Positions 8,985-18,242 are shown, counted from the first letter of the stretch. The stretch is DNA of 64,000 nt from Aurantimicrobium photophilum (GCF_003194085.1 NZ_CP023994.1:1488001-1552000); one strand, 5' to 3'. The notes: generated from the sequence alone by a model not told the origin. Numbers and translations are program-made.

Positions 8985-9959
8985 CTAATCGAGAGTGACG
9001 TAATCGGCACTCGAGTAGTGACCCGAGGCAAGTTTTTGGCGTTGGAGGAGAACATCGTTAAGCAAGCTTGAGGCGCCGAAACGGAACAGGTGTGGCACGA
9101 GCCACTCTTCCCCGACAGTCTCTGCAACGACGACCAGATACTTGATGGCGTCCTTGGTGGTTTTGATTCCGCCAGCAGGCTTCACACCAATACGTTGACC
9201 GGTTGCGGCATACCAATCCCGCACTGCTTCCAGCATGAGCAGGGTGACCGGCAACGTAGCAGCGGGAGCTACCTTGCCTGTTGAGGTTTTGATGAAGTCT
9301 CCCCCGGCAAGCATGGCGAGCCAGGAAGCTTTGCGCACATTGTCATAGGTGACGAGTTCTCCTGTTTCCAGAATCACTTTGAGGTGGGCGTGAGTTCCGT
9401 CGGCACGACGGCAGGCTTCTTTCACCGCCACAATCTGCTGGAAGACGGTCCACCAGTCCCCCGCTAAAAAAGCTCCGCGGTCAATGACCATGTCGATCTC
9501 GTCTGCACCTGCGGCAACTGCTTCTTGGGTGTCTGCAATCTTGATTGCCAGGGAAGAGCGGCCACTAGGGAATGCCGTTGCTACGGCAGCGACGGAAACT
9601 TTGCCCTGGTCTGGGTCGCCATGCATGTCACCGAGTGCCTCAACAGCAATGGCAACCATGTCGCCATAAACACATACTGCGGCAACCCGAGGTGTGGTCA
9701 GGTCTCTCGCATCAGGTACCAGTGCTTTGGAGACCAAAGTTCGGACCTTGCCCGGAGTATCAGCACCCTCAAGCGTGGTGAGGTCAATCAGCTTGATAAT
9801 GGTGTCGATTGCCCACGATTTGGACGACGTCTTGATGCTCCGAGTGCCCAAATCGGCGGCTCGGGCTTCGAGGCCAACAGCGTCAACACCGGGCAGAGCT
9901 CGAAGAAAGTCCGCAAGTGATTCTGCGGTGAGATCTGACAATACTGGGATAGAACGCAT
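8985..9959 (-). CDS. deoC: Deoxyribose-phosphate aldolase
   Basis: A 324-residue class I aldolase splitting 2-deoxyribose-5-phosphate into glyceraldehyde-3-phosphate and acetaldehyde. Active-site segments are GADEIDMVID, LKVILETGEL, the Schiff-base Lys in DFIKTSTGK and the second Lys in GVKPAGGIKT. It is longer than the roughly 220-260-residue E. coli type and resembles the eukaryote-like DERA group of about 320 residues, with an N-terminal extension of around 65 residues. It is first in an operon with two aldehyde dehydrogenase genes and diverges from the purine nucleoside phosphorylase gene. Confidence 0.95.
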   Translation of the reverse strand: MRSIPVLSDLTAESLADFLRALPGVDAVGLEARAADLGTRSIKTSSKSWAIDTIIKLIDLTTLEGADTPGKVRTLVSKALVPDARDLTTPRVAAVCVYGDMVAIAVEALGDMHGDPDQGKVSVAAVATAFPSGRSSLAIKIADTQEAVAAGADEIDMVIDRGAFLAGDWWTVFQQIVAVKEACRRADGTHAHLKVILETGELVTYDNVRKASWLAMLAGGDFIKTSTGKVAPAATLPVTLLMLEAVRDWYAATGQRIGVKPAGGIKTTKDAIKYLVVVAETVGEEWLVPHLFRFGASSLLNDVLLQRQKLASGHYSSADYVTLD

Positions 9960-9965
9960 CTCTCC

Positions 9966-9971
9966 ACACTA
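9966..9971 (-). promoter_or_regulatory. -10 element of the deoC promoter (leaderless spacing)
   Basis: TAGTGT on the minus strand, then GGAGAG, then the ATG at 9959. The six-base spacing predicts a start of transcription at the ATG, although GGAGAG could instead act as a close Shine-Dalgarno. Confidence 0.45.
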
Positions 9972-10018
9972 CTGGGAGAAACCCCGTTCGCGGCGGATGT
10001 TTCCTCATTCTTGGTGGC

Positions 10019-10024
10019 TAGGAT
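10019..10024 (+). promoter_or_regulatory. -10 element of a leaderless promoter for the purine nucleoside phosphorylase gene
   Basis: TAGGAT, six bases (GAGTCA), then ATG at 10031. The layout nearly duplicates that of upp (GGCTAGAT versus GGCTAGGAT). Confidence 0.55.
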
Positions 10025-10030
10025 GAGTCA

Positions 10031-10882
10031 ATGGATTCAACGCTGAACAACCAAGATGAACTTCTCAACCCCCTCTCTAACCCTGACGTGGACCCGTTTG
10101 AGGTGGCCCGCGAAGCGGCGGCTCAGATCGCGGAGAAAACAGGCGTAGCTCAGCACGATATTGGTCTGACATTGGGTTCTGGCTGGGGCAAAGCAGCTGA
10201 GTTGATGGGCGAAACCACAGCCACGATTGATGCCGCCGAAATTACTGGTTTCAGTGCTTCCGCCGTCGTGGGCCACTCCGGAACATTACGCAGCATCTTG
10301 CTTCCTAGCGGAAAGCGTGCACTCGTTATTGGTGCTCGCACGCACTATTACGAAGGCCACGGTGTGCGCCGCGTGGCCCACAGCGTGCGCACCGCTGCTG
10401 CGTGCGGTGCCACCACCATGGTGCTCACTAATGGTGCAGGTGGCATCAAGCCCAACTGGAAGCCAGGAACCCCCGTACTGATCAGCGACCACATCAACTT
10501 GACCGCGGACTCTCCTCTTGAGGGCGCGACCTTCATTGACCTCACTGATCTGTATTCATCCAGACTGCGCGATCTTGCTCGCACGGTGGATAGCAGCCTC
10601 GATAACGGTGTCTATGTCCAGTTCCGCGGGCCTCACTATGAAACTCCTGCCGAAGTGCAGATGGCGAAGGTTCTCGGCGGCCACATCGTGGGTATGTCCA
10701 CGGCGTTAGAGGCGATTGCTGCCCGCCAAGCAGGAATGGAAGTTCTGGGACTCTCTCTCATTACCAACTTGGCTGCTGGTATTTCTGAGAACCCGCTGTC
10801 CCACAAAGAGGTACTGGAAGCGGGCGCTGCTGCAGAAGGTCGCATCAGCGAGCTACTTGCCCGCATCGTGGACAAGCTCTAG
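10031..10882 (+). CDS. punA: Purine nucleoside phosphorylase (trimeric class)
   Basis: A 283-residue enzyme that splits purine (deoxy)nucleosides with phosphate to the free base and (deoxy)ribose-1-phosphate. Motifs of the trimeric PNP class are LGSGWGKAAELM (phosphate loop), GHSGTLRS, the HYYEGHG segment, LTNGAGGIKPNWKPG, VQFRGPHYETPAEVQM and the base-site Asn in LITNLAAGIS. Length is standard. The phosphosugar mutase gene follows 11 bp downstream, so the pentose-1-phosphate produced is passed to a co-transcribed enzyme. It diverges from deoC. Confidence 0.94.
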   Translation: MDSTLNNQDELLNPLSNPDVDPFEVAREAAAQIAEKTGVAQHDIGLTLGSGWGKAAELMGETTATIDAAEITGFSASAVVGHSGTLRSILLPSGKRALVIGARTHYYEGHGVRRVAHSVRTAAACGATTMVLTNGAGGIKPNWKPGTPVLISDHINLTADSPLEGATFIDLTDLYSSRLRDLARTVDSSLDNGVYVQFRGPHYETPAEVQMAKVLGGHIVGMSTALEAIAARQAGMEVLGLSLITNLAAGISENPLSHKEVLEAGAAAEGRISELLARIVDKL

Positions 10883-10893
10883 AAAGCCCAGTC

Positions 10894-12585
10894 ATGACAA
10901 CAGTGAATGAGTATCATTCCGAGGTTCTGGCGTGGATTGAGCAAGACCCCGACCTAGAAACAGTGGCAGAACTTAAAGCGCTACTTAAAGCCTCTGAAGC
11001 AGGTGACGAGCAAGCACAGGCAGAGATCTCGGACCGCTTCTCCACTCGCTTGAGCTTTGGAACAGCTGGTCTTCGTGGTGCCATTGCTGCAGGTCCCAAC
11101 CGAATGAACCGGGTTGTTGTCATTCAAGCAGCAGCCGGCTTGGCCCGCTATTTGCTTGCGAATGCACACGAAGGAAAGACTCCCAGTGTGGTCATCGGTT
11201 TTGACGGCCGTAAGAACTCAGAAGTATTTGCTCGCGACACAGCAGAGATTATGTCGGGCTTTGGAGTTGAGGCAATGTTGCTGCCCCGCATGCTTCCCAC
11301 CCCAGTTCTCGCCTTCAGCGTTCGTGAACTAAATGCCAGTGCTGGCGTCATGGTCACTGCTAGCCACAATCCTGCAGCTGACAACGGCTACAAGGTCTAC
11401 CTCGGCGGAGATGACAATGGTTCCCAAATTGTCTCCCCCGCCGATGTCCACATTGCCGAGCAGATAGACATGGTTGCCGCGCAGATGAACGTTGGCGAGC
11501 TAGCCAGGGGCCCATTCAGCACTATTCCTGAGTCAGTCATTGATAATTACATCTCCCAGACCGCTCTGGTTGCAGGGACTTATGCGTCATCAGCACAACC
11601 TCACTTTGTGTACACCGCCATGCATGGTGTGGGCTATGAAACCTTCGCAGCTGTAATCTCACGTGCTGGTTTCGGCACACCTGAAGTAGTTGCTGAACAA
11701 AACGTTCCTGATGCCACCTTCCCCACCGTGGAGTTTCCTAACCCGGAGGAACCCGGCGCACTTGACCTGGCCTATGTATTAGCTCGAAAGACCAATGCAG
11801 AACTCATCGTGGCTAACGACCCGGATGCGGATCGTCTGGCAGTGGCTATCCCAGATGAGTCAACAGCTGAAGGCTATCGCCGACTCACCGGCAATGAGCT
11901 TGGTGCTCTGCTGGGCTGGAGAACAGCCCGTGAACTTGGCCTTACGAACAAGACTGGAACACTGGCGTGCTCCATCGTGTCTAGCCCCGCACTCTCTGCC
12001 GTTGCTGAACACTACGGTCTGGACTTTAGATGGACACTCACCGGGTTCAAGTGGGTTTCCCGAGTGGAGAACTTGGCCTTCGGCTATGAAGAAGCCCTGG
12101 GCTATCTCGTGAACCCCGGCACTATTCGTGACAAGGACGGAATCTCAGCTGCCGTTGCTCTCTTGAGCATCGTGAGCGAACTGAAATCACAGGGTTCTAC
12201 TTTGAGTGACCACCTCGATGAGTTCAGCATGACCTTTGGCCACTTTGCGAGCGAACAGATTTCACTCCGAGTTTCTGACTTGTCAGAGATTCCTCGCCTG
12301 ATGACGAGTCTGCGTTCTTCGCAGCCTGCAGGTATTGGTGGGATTGCAGTGGCAACCGTCGATGACCTTCTCGCAGGAAACTCCGACTTCCCACCCAGCG
12401 ATGTGTTGAGATTCTGGCTGGAAGATGGTTCCCGCATTATGGTTCGCCCCAGTGGAACCGAACCCAAACTCAAGGTCTATATCGACGTGGTTTCTCGCGA
12501 GGGTGAATTAGCCCAACGCAGAAACGACGCTGCACAGAGGCTCTCAGCCCTCGCTTTCGGGATGAAAGAGCTACTCGGGCTCTAA
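10894..12585 (+). CDS. Phosphosugar mutase (phosphopentomutase/phosphoglucomutase type)
   Basis: A 563-residue alpha-D-phosphohexomutase-superfamily enzyme. The phosphoserine loop is TASHNPAADNGYKVY, the metal loop DPDADRLAV, the sugar-specificity loop GYEEALGYL and the phosphate-binding loop RPSGTEPKLKVY. The length and GYEEALG loop resemble PGM2-type enzymes, which in animals act as phosphopentomutases. Placed just after the purine nucleoside phosphorylase gene, it probably converts (deoxy)ribose-1-phosphate to the 5-phosphate, taking the place of DeoB, for which no gene is present here (inference). It converges with deoA, with 3 bp between. Confidence 0.9.
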   Translation: MTTVNEYHSEVLAWIEQDPDLETVAELKALLKASEAGDEQAQAEISDRFSTRLSFGTAGLRGAIAAGPNRMNRVVVIQAAAGLARYLLANAHEGKTPSVVIGFDGRKNSEVFARDTAEIMSGFGVEAMLLPRMLPTPVLAFSVRELNASAGVMVTASHNPAADNGYKVYLGGDDNGSQIVSPADVHIAEQIDMVAAQMNVGELARGPFSTIPESVIDNYISQTALVAGTYASSAQPHFVYTAMHGVGYETFAAVISRAGFGTPEVVAEQNVPDATFPTVEFPNPEEPGALDLAYVLARKTNAELIVANDPDADRLAVAIPDESTAEGYRRLTGNELGALLGWRTARELGLTNKTGTLACSIVSSPALSAVAEHYGLDFRWTLTGFKWVSRVENLAFGYEEALGYLVNPGTIRDKDGISAAVALLSIVSELKSQGSTLSDHLDEFSMTFGHFASEQISLRVSDLSEIPRLMTSLRSSQPAGIGGIAVATVDDLLAGNSDFPPSDVLRFWLEDGSRIMVRPSGTEPKLKVYIDVVSREGELAQRRNDAAQRLSALAFGMKELLGL

Positions 12586-12588
12586 TTC

Positions 12589-13896
12589 CTATTCAGCCGT
12601 AATGCGTTCAGCAATGAGCGAGGTGCGAGGCACGAAAGAGCTGGCATCACCGATGACATATGCGCCTTCAACTGCTTCCAGCGCGCGCTCAAAGCGTGCG
12701 GCATCGTTGGCATGGAGGGTGAACAGGGGATCGCCCTTGCGAACCATGTCACCTGGCTTGGCGTGGAGATCAATACCTGCCGCGTGGATAACCGCATCCT
12801 CTGCACGTGCACGGCCAGCGCCAAGTCGCCAAGCAGCAATGCCGAACGGAAGTGCTTCCTGGTGAACCAACATGCCATCGCTCTCAGCAAGAACAACGTG
12901 TGATTCAGAAGCGGTGGGCAGGGCCGCGTCAGGGTCTCCGCCTTGAGCAGAAATCGTGGCCCGCCACGAATCCATTGCTTTGCCGTTGCGGAGATTCTCC
13001 GCAACTTCCACATCGTGCATGCCTGCCATATTGAGCATCTCGGTGGCCAGTGCCACCGTTAACTCGATAACGTCACCGGGGCCGCCACCAGCCAACACCT
13101 CAACAGATTCTCGAACCTCATTGGCATTACCAATGGTGAGGCCGAGAGGGATATTCATATCAGTCAGCAACGCCGTGGTGTTCACGCCGGCATCGGTGCC
13201 GAGGGCAACCATGGTGCGGGCTAGTTCACGAGAACGTTCTATGTCTTTAAGGAATGCGCCGGAACCAAACTTCACATCGAGCACGAGGCTGTCTGTTCCT
13301 TCGGCGATCTTCTTGCTCATGATGCTCGAGGCAATCAAGGGGATTGCTTCCACGGTTGCGGTGATGTCGCGCAAGGCATAGAGCTTGCCATCTGCAGGAG
13401 CTAGGCCTGAGCCTGCAGCACAGATCACCCCATTGAGCTCAGCCAACTGGTTGAACATCTCTTCATTGGAGAGATGTGCTCGCCAACCCGGGATGGATTC
13501 CAGCTTGTCCAAGGTTCCACCGGTGTGGCCCAGGCCGCGGCCTGACAGCTGTGGCACTGCCACACCAAACGAGGCAACGAGCGGCATCAGGGGCAGAGTG
13601 ATCTTGTCTCCCACACCACCGGTGGAGTGCTTATCTGCCGTGGGGCGGTTCAGCGCAGAGAAGTCCATGCGCTCACCCGAGGCGATCATGGCCATGGTCA
13701 TGTCTTTGATTTCTCGACGGTTCATGCCGTTGAGGAAGATGGCCATGGTCATGGCGGACATCTGTTCTTGAGCGATGAAGCCTCGGGTGTAGGCATCAAT
13801 CATCCACTGGATCTGCTCCGTGCTGAGTTCACCCTTGTCTCGTTTGATCGAGATCAGTTGAACGGCATCGAAGGGCTCGATTGTGGGGGTACTCAT
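12589..13896 (-). CDS. deoA: Thymidine/pyrimidine-nucleoside phosphorylase
   Basis: A 435-residue enzyme phosphorolysing thymidine or deoxyuridine to the base plus deoxyribose-1-phosphate. Signatures are KRDKGELSTEQIQWMIDAY, the phosphate-site KHSTGGVGDKIT, SGRGLGHTGGTLDKLES and KFGSGAF. Its ATG overlaps the cdd stop by 4 bp, so it is the last gene of the run lipoprotein, ATPase, permease, permease, cdd, deoA. Insertion of an IS upstream in this run may lower its expression. Confidence 0.95.
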   Translation of the reverse strand: MSTPTIEPFDAVQLISIKRDKGELSTEQIQWMIDAYTRGFIAQEQMSAMTMAIFLNGMNRREIKDMTMAMIASGERMDFSALNRPTADKHSTGGVGDKITLPLMPLVASFGVAVPQLSGRGLGHTGGTLDKLESIPGWRAHLSNEEMFNQLAELNGVICAAGSGLAPADGKLYALRDITATVEAIPLIASSIMSKKIAEGTDSLVLDVKFGSGAFLKDIERSRELARTMVALGTDAGVNTTALLTDMNIPLGLTIGNANEVRESVEVLAGGGPGDVIELTVALATEMLNMAGMHDVEVAENLRNGKAMDSWRATISAQGGDPDAALPTASESHVVLAESDGMLVHQEALPFGIAAWRLGAGRARAEDAVIHAAGIDLHAKPGDMVRKGDPLFTLHANDAARFERALEAVEGAYVIGDASSFVPRTSLIAERITAE

Positions 13897-14324
13897 GACT
13901 TGTCCTTGGATTGTGCGTTGTAGGCATCGAGCTGGCGAGGACCGAAAGCATCGGGCAAGACCTCATCGATGGTCTTGAAACCGGACACGGTTTCGAGGAC
14001 CATGCCTTCGGCAGAGTGTTCGAACAAAAGCTGGCGGCAGCGACCACAGGGCATCAGCACTTCCCCGTTGCCATCAACACAGGTAAAGGCAATGAGCTTG
14101 CCACCTCCGGTGGCATGTAGCTGGGAAACCAGGCTGCATTCAGCACACAAGGTGAGGCCATAGGACGCGTTCTCCACATTGCAACCAGAGATGATGCGGC
14201 CGTCATCAACAAGTGCCGCCGCTCCCACCGGGAATGTGGAGTAGGGAACATAGGCGTTGCCCATGGCAGACGTGGCTGCACTGCGCAGTGCAGCCCAGTC
14301 AATGGCTGTGTTATCTGAACTCAT
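13893..14324 (-). CDS. cdd: Cytidine deaminase
   Basis: A 143-residue zinc enzyme converting (deoxy)cytidine to (deoxy)uridine. The catalytic motif is TLCAECSL (Cys-Ala-Glu), with the other zinc ligands in PCGRCRQLL. CNVENASYGLT is the conserved substrate loop. The size is that of the small homotetrameric class. It sits 8 bp after the second permease gene and overlaps deoA by 4 bp, so imported cytidine can be deaminated and then phosphorolysed. Confidence 0.95.
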   Translation of the reverse strand: MSSDNTAIDWAALRSAATSAMGNAYVPYSTFPVGAAALVDDGRIISGCNVENASYGLTLCAECSLVSQLHATGGGKLIAFTCVDGNGEVLMPCGRCRQLLFEHSAEGMVLETVSGFKTIDEVLPDAFGPRQLDAYNAQSKDKS

Positions 14325-14332
14325 CTGCGTTC

Positions 14333-15601
14333 CTAGCTCTTGGTATACGGCTTGCCAGCAGCAGCAGGGCCGCGTACGCGTCCCACAAAACCAGCAACAG
14401 CAAAGATGGTGACCACGTAGGGCAGCATCAGCATGAACTCGCTAGGAACGGGCGAGCCAATAATGGACAGAACGTTTTGCAGGTTGCTTGCAAAACCGAA
14501 AAGCAAGGCAGCCAGGGTTGCTCGGATGGGATCCCAGCGACCAAAGATGACAGCGGCAAGGGCAATAAAGCCAGCACCTGCCGTCATCTCTTTCTGGAAG
14601 GCACCCACGGAACCCAGGGTGAAGTACGCGCCACCAATACCAGCGATGGCGCCGGCGAGCGCAACGTTCCAGAAGCGGGTTGCAGCCACGTTGATACCGA
14701 CTGTGTCAGCGGCCATGGGGTGCTCCCCTACTGAACGAAGGCGCAAACCCCACTTGGTCTTGAACAGTGCATAGGCGACAACGGCCACGATAATGTACAT
14801 CAAATACACAATCAGGGTCTGCCTAAACAGCACAGGGCCAATGATGGGAATCTGGCTCAACACAGGGATGTCGATGCGATCAAATCGTGGTGGGGAGTTC
14901 AGCACAGAGGTGTTCTTACTCAACACCTGTGAATACAAGAAGCTAGTAAGCCCCAGAACAAGAACGTTGAGAACCACGCCCACAATGACCTGGTCCACCA
15001 AGTACTTGACCGAGAAGGTTGCTAGGACGAAGGACACCAGCATGCCGGCAACCATCGCAGAGACGAGACCGAGGTAGGGCGAGCCAGTCAGTGTGGCAAC
15101 CATCGCAGACACGAAGGCACCAGCAAGAAGCTGGCCTTCGATGGCGATGTTGATCACACCGACGCGCTCAGAAATGATGCCGCCCAGCGCACCAAAGATG
15201 AGTGGAATGCTCAGGCCGACGGTGCCCAGCAAGAGACCGGGTACCAGGATGGAGCCATCAGCACCTGCCCAGGTGAGGAAGCCCACCATGAAGAAGAAGC
15301 CGAAAGCGCTGATCATCCAAATAGGTGATGACTTTCCTTTATTGGAGAAGAAGAAGCTGAGAACCGTCATGGCGAACAATAGTGCCGTGACAAAGATTCC
15401 CGTTCCCAGCGCTGGGAGGTCAATGGCTGGGAGCTGAATGAAGTCAGATTCAGTTGAGAGTCGGAAGTTGGTGCTTGCTCCCGTGTTCAGCAGGATGAAG
15501 ACCACAAAAGCAACCACAGTGAAGATGCCGAAGGCAATGGGAGCCTTCCAGCTCTTGAGCACCACGTTTGGGGTGACCGGAGACGTCGTTATCTGGCTCA
15601 T
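14333..15601 (-). CDS. Nucleoside ABC transporter permease, second subunit
   Basis: A 422-residue membrane protein of the branched-chain amino acid/sugar permease fold used by BMP-type nucleoside transporters (NupC/RnsD-like). About ten hydrophobic segments are visible, with the conserved cytoplasmic loop LRSVGEHPMAADTVGINV and GGIISERVGVINIAIEGQLL, which are characteristic of this subunit. The ATG at 15601 overlaps the stop of the first permease by 4 bp. It pairs with that permease, the 507-residue ATPase and the BMP lipoprotein. Confidence 0.93.
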   Translation of the reverse strand: MSQITTSPVTPNVVLKSWKAPIAFGIFTVVAFVVFILLNTGASTNFRLSTESDFIQLPAIDLPALGTGIFVTALLFAMTVLSFFFSNKGKSSPIWMISAFGFFFMVGFLTWAGADGSILVPGLLLGTVGLSIPLIFGALGGIISERVGVINIAIEGQLLAGAFVSAMVATLTGSPYLGLVSAMVAGMLVSFVLATFSVKYLVDQVIVGVVLNVLVLGLTSFLYSQVLSKNTSVLNSPPRFDRIDIPVLSQIPIIGPVLFRQTLIVYLMYIIVAVVAYALFKTKWGLRLRSVGEHPMAADTVGINVAATRFWNVALAGAIAGIGGAYFTLGSVGAFQKEMTAGAGFIALAAVIFGRWDPIRATLAALLFGFASNLQNVLSIIGSPVPSEFMLMLPYVVTIFAVAGFVGRVRGPAAAGKPYTKS

Positions 15602-16779
15602 CGTGTCACCGCCTTCACTCGAGGGCGTCGTAACGAAACAGGCTTGGGTTCCCCGGCAGGAACAGGAAGCCTAAAAAGTGCACGAATCAAAGGTGGCGCA
15701 GCAATAAAGAGCACGATCAGCGACTGCACAACAAGAACAATGTCGATGGGGATTCCTTCAGCAGCTTGCATGGCGAAACCACCCGCCTTGAATGCTCCAA
15801 AAAGAATTCCCGCAAAGAACACACCCCAGGGCTTTGCTCGACCCAGCAACGCAACGGTAATGGCATCGAAGCCGATACCTGCGTCAATACCGGAACTAAA
15901 GCCAGCAGGCACAACACCGAGTACTTGAATTACACCGGCAACAGCAATGAGGCCGCCCGAGAAGAGCATCGCATAGATATACATGCGGTCCACACGAATA
16001 CCTGCAACACGTGCTGCATTCGGGTTCTCACCCACAGCGCGGAACTGGAAACCCAGGCTGGAGCGTGAGAGCAACCAAGCAACAAAGATGGTCAACGCAA
16101 TGACCAGGAGGAAACCAGTGTTGAGGTTATAGCCAGGCCCCAAGAGCTTAGGCATGACTGCTGTTTCCAGAATCGGTGCCGTCTTAGGGTTGTTGGAGCC
16201 AGGAGCCTGAAGGAAACCCTGGGTGCGCAGCATCCAGGAGACCAAGTAGAACGCGATGTAGTTGAGCATGATGGTCACGATGACCTCGTGTGCACCTGTG
16301 CGAGCCTTCAGGACACCAACGATTCCAGCCCACAGTGCTCCGCCGATAATGCCGGCTAGAACGGCAACGATGAGGTGGATCACGGGAGGAAGATGCCAGG
16401 TGAAACCGACATATCCGGCACAGGCGGCAGCGATGAGCATCTGTCCACGACCACCGATATTGAACAAGCCAACACGGAATGTCAAGGCAACACCGAGACC
16501 AGCCACGATGAGCGGCGTAGCGAAGGTGAGGGTCTCAGTCAGTGGCTTAATACCCGTTGCAAATTCAGGGCGACGGAAGTTATAGACCGAACCTTGGAAC
16601 AACGAAGAATACGCACCAAAGATGGAATCCCAAATTGCCTGGAAAGTTGAGGTGGGGCGGGCAGCAAAGTAACCCGCGGCCTTGTGTACGCCGGGGTCAG
16701 TAACAGCAATCAGGATTGCGCCAACCACTAACGCACTGAGCACAGAGAGGATAGAGATGATGACGCTACCGCCGAGCAT
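15598..16779 (-). CDS. Nucleoside ABC transporter permease, first subunit, 5' end cut off by an IS element
   Basis: The open frame encodes 393 residues of a BMP-type nucleoside permease (GLFNIGGRGQMLIAAACAGY, then FRAVGENPNAARVAGI, with about nine to ten membrane segments). The same frame continues upstream to 16841, where an IS3-family element begins. Removing the element and one ACTG repeat joins it in frame to the fragment at 18273-18294 and restores a 421-residue protein starting at ATG 18294, which overlaps the upstream ATPase stop by 4 bp. As it stands, the frame entering from the IS meets a stop (TGA) within the IS end, so the native start is lost. Only residues 1-28, a cytoplasmic tail, lie before Met29 at 16779, so a product from that codon could in principle still fold; the only Shine-Dalgarno-like sequence is AAAGAA, abutting the ATG. 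Confidence 0.88.
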   Translation of the reverse strand: MLGGSVIISILSVLSALVVGAILIAVTDPGVHKAAGYFAARPTSTFQAIWDSIFGAYSSLFQGSVYNFRRPEFATGIKPLTETLTFATPLIVAGLGVALTFRVGLFNIGGRGQMLIAAACAGYVGFTWHLPPVIHLIVAVLAGIIGGALWAGIVGVLKARTGAHEVIVTIMLNYIAFYLVSWMLRTQGFLQAPGSNNPKTAPILETAVMPKLLGPGYNLNTGFLLVIALTIFVAWLLSRSSLGFQFRAVGENPNAARVAGIRVDRMYIYAMLFSGGLIAVAGVIQVLGVVPAGFSSGIDAGIGFDAITVALLGRAKPWGVFFAGILFGAFKAGGFAMQAAEGIPIDIVLVVQSLIVLFIAAPPLIRALFRLPVPAGEPKPVSLRRPRVKAVTR

Positions 16780-16837
16780 TTCTTTGAGGGCAATGTTCCA
16801 GCGAGAAGGCGGAGCAATCTCGGTGGTGGCAGTCTCT

Positions 16838-16841
16838 ACTG
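16838..16841. repeat. Target-site duplication, left copy (ACTG)
   Basis: ACTG directly abuts the left end of the IS; an identical ACTG lies at 18269-18272 directly after its right end. Deleting the element plus one copy restores the permease reading frame. Confidence 0.85.
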
Positions 16842-16862
16842 TGAACTGAACCCCAAAAGTGG

Positions 16863-16880
16863 GACTCGTAATTAAGAGTC
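16863..16880. repeat. Dyad between the left IS end and orfA
   Basis: GACTC and GAGTC flank the near-palindromic core GTAATTAA. It lies just inside the left inverted repeat and upstream of orfA, where a transposase promoter or self-binding site would be expected. The function is a guess. Confidence 0.3.
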
Positions 16881-16902
16881 ACTACTTGAAAGGGATGAGT
16901 TC

Positions 16903-17379
16903 ATGAATGGCAAGGTTATTCATTCAATCGAAACCCGCATCGAAGCTGCAAAGCTTTTCGATGCGGGTTTTGGCTATAAAGCTGTTGCGGCGCATTTGGG
17001 GTTGAATCTGGATTCGGTCCGGCATTGGCAGGATCGTTATTTGCAGGGTCGACTTTTAGACTCAACAGTTATGGGAAAGAAGTTCTATCCGCCAGAGCTC
17101 AAGGTTGCTGCGGTTGAGAAGTTTCTTGCTGGCGCTTCAAAAACTGATGTTCTTGCCGAGTTTGAAATTTCTAATCGGGGCATGTTGACCAAATGGGTGT
17201 CGGCTTATCGCGAAGGCGGTCCTTCAGTTTTCTATGAGAAAGCTAAAGGGCGACCGCGGAAAGATTCTCGTCCGGAAACGCTTGAGGAACGGCTTGCGTT
17301 TTTGGAGATGGAGAACGAGATTCTAAAAAAATGGGTGGCTCTAGCCCAGGAGGAAGATCGACGTCTGTCCGGTCTGTGA
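16903..17379 (+). CDS. IS3-family transposase OrfA (DNA-binding subunit)
   Basis: A 158-residue protein with two helix-turn-helix regions (around residues 10-45, AAKLFDAGFGYKAVAAHLGL, and 65-100, KFLAGASKTDVLAEFEIS) and a C-terminal leucine-zipper-like stretch (LEERLAFLEMENEILKKW). The double HTH is typical of the IS150 subgroup. The ATG at 16903 has AAAGGGATGAG upstream. A slippery run of seven A at 17325-17331 near its 3' end lets ribosomes shift to frame -1 and continue into OrfB. Confidence 0.92.
   Translation: MNGKVIHSIETRIEAAKLFDAGFGYKAVAAHLGLNLDSVRHWQDRYLQGRLLDSTVMGKKFYPPELKVAAVEKFLAGASKTDVLAEFEISNRGMLTKWVSAYREGGPSVFYEKAKGRPRKDSRPETLEERLAFLEMENEILKKWVALAQEEDRRLSGL
17325..17331 (+). 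promoter_or_regulatory. Programmed -1 frameshift site (A7)
   Basis: CTA AAA AAA in the orfA frame. A slip of one base back places the next codon at ATG 17331, the first codon of orfB, giving an OrfAB fusion of about 446 residues (143 + 303). This is the standard IS3 device for making the active transposase. Confidence 0.75.
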
Positions 17380-18242
17380 TTGTTACTGAGTTAGAGCACA
17401 AATACTCCACACGAGCTGTTTTGAAGGCGGTGGGGTTATCTGTCTCCACCTACTATCGCCACCGCTCACAACCTGTTCCTCTCGACCGTTATGAGCAGCT
17501 TCGTCCGCTGCTTCGTGAGGTCTTTGATGGTTCTTATCGTTCTTATGGTTATCGGCGCATTCGCGCCGTTCTTGCCACTAGACATGGCATCCAGTTGAGC
17601 GGGAAGACGGTGTTGAAGTTGATGCGTCAAGAAGGCCGCACATGCCAAGTTCGAAGGCGCAAGAAATACAAGTCCTACAGGGGCGAGATTGGCAAGGCAG
17701 CGCCAAACGTGTTGGCAAGGAACTTTGATGCCGCACAGCCGTCGAAGAAATGGGTGACCGATGTCACTGAGTTTTATGTCCTGGGCCAGAAGCAATATCT
17801 CTCACCCGTGATTGATTTGTTTAACCGTGAAGTGATTTCTTATGAACTGGCACCATCACCAGTGATGGGTTTAGTCACAGGAATGTTGGAGAAAGCCTTC
17901 ACTCAGTTGAAACCTGGCACTGGGTTGGTGATGCATTCAGATCAGGGATGGCATTACCAACACATCAAATATCAACTCGCGTTGAAACAACGCGGCATCA
18001 CTCAATCAATGTCACGAAAAGGCAACTGTCTCGACAATGCCGTTGCTGAGAATTTCTTCGGACACTTCAAAGAAGAATTCCTGCGTCAACACCACTTCAC
18101 CAGCATGGGCCAGTTCAAGCGGGAACTAGAGAAATACATTCACTGGTTCAACCACGACAGGGTCCAGTTAAAGCTCAATGGTCTGAGTCCGGTTGACTAC
18201 CGAACTCAGACCATTAGAGACTTGAAGCCGACTCCTCATTAA
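17331..18242 (+). CDS. IS3-family transposase OrfB (DDE catalytic subunit)
   Basis: A 303-residue frame with an rve integrase core. The DDE residues are in WVTDVTEFYV (Asp), VMHSDQGWHYQ (Asp) and NCLDNAVAENFFGHFKEEF (Glu). The N-terminal HTH_21-like part (YRSYGYRRIRAVLATRHG) is present and the C-terminus keeps HWFNHDRVQLKLNGLSPVDY. No stop or frameshift is seen, so the element looks transposition-competent. It is most likely produced as an OrfAB fusion through the A7 site. Confidence 0.93.
   Translation: MGGSSPGGRSTSVRSVIVTELEHKYSTRAVLKAVGLSVSTYYRHRSQPVPLDRYEQLRPLLREVFDGSYRSYGYRRIRAVLATRHGIQLSGKTVLKLMRQEGRTCQVRRRKKYKSYRGEIGKAAPNVLARNFDAAQPSKKWVTDVTEFYVLGQKQYLSPVIDLFNREVISYELAPSPVMGLVTGMLEKAFTQLKPGTGLVMHSDQGWHYQHIKYQLALKQRGITQSMSRKGNCLDNAVAENFFGHFKEEFLRQHHFTSMGQFKRELEKYIHWFNHDRVQLKLNGLSPVDYRTQTIRDLKPTPH

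Noticed and set aside
8978-9127. Upstream extension of the aldehyde dehydrogenase into deoC
   Set aside because: The added 50 residues overlap the conserved end of deoC and have no ALDH similarity; ATG 8977 has a Shine-Dalgarno.
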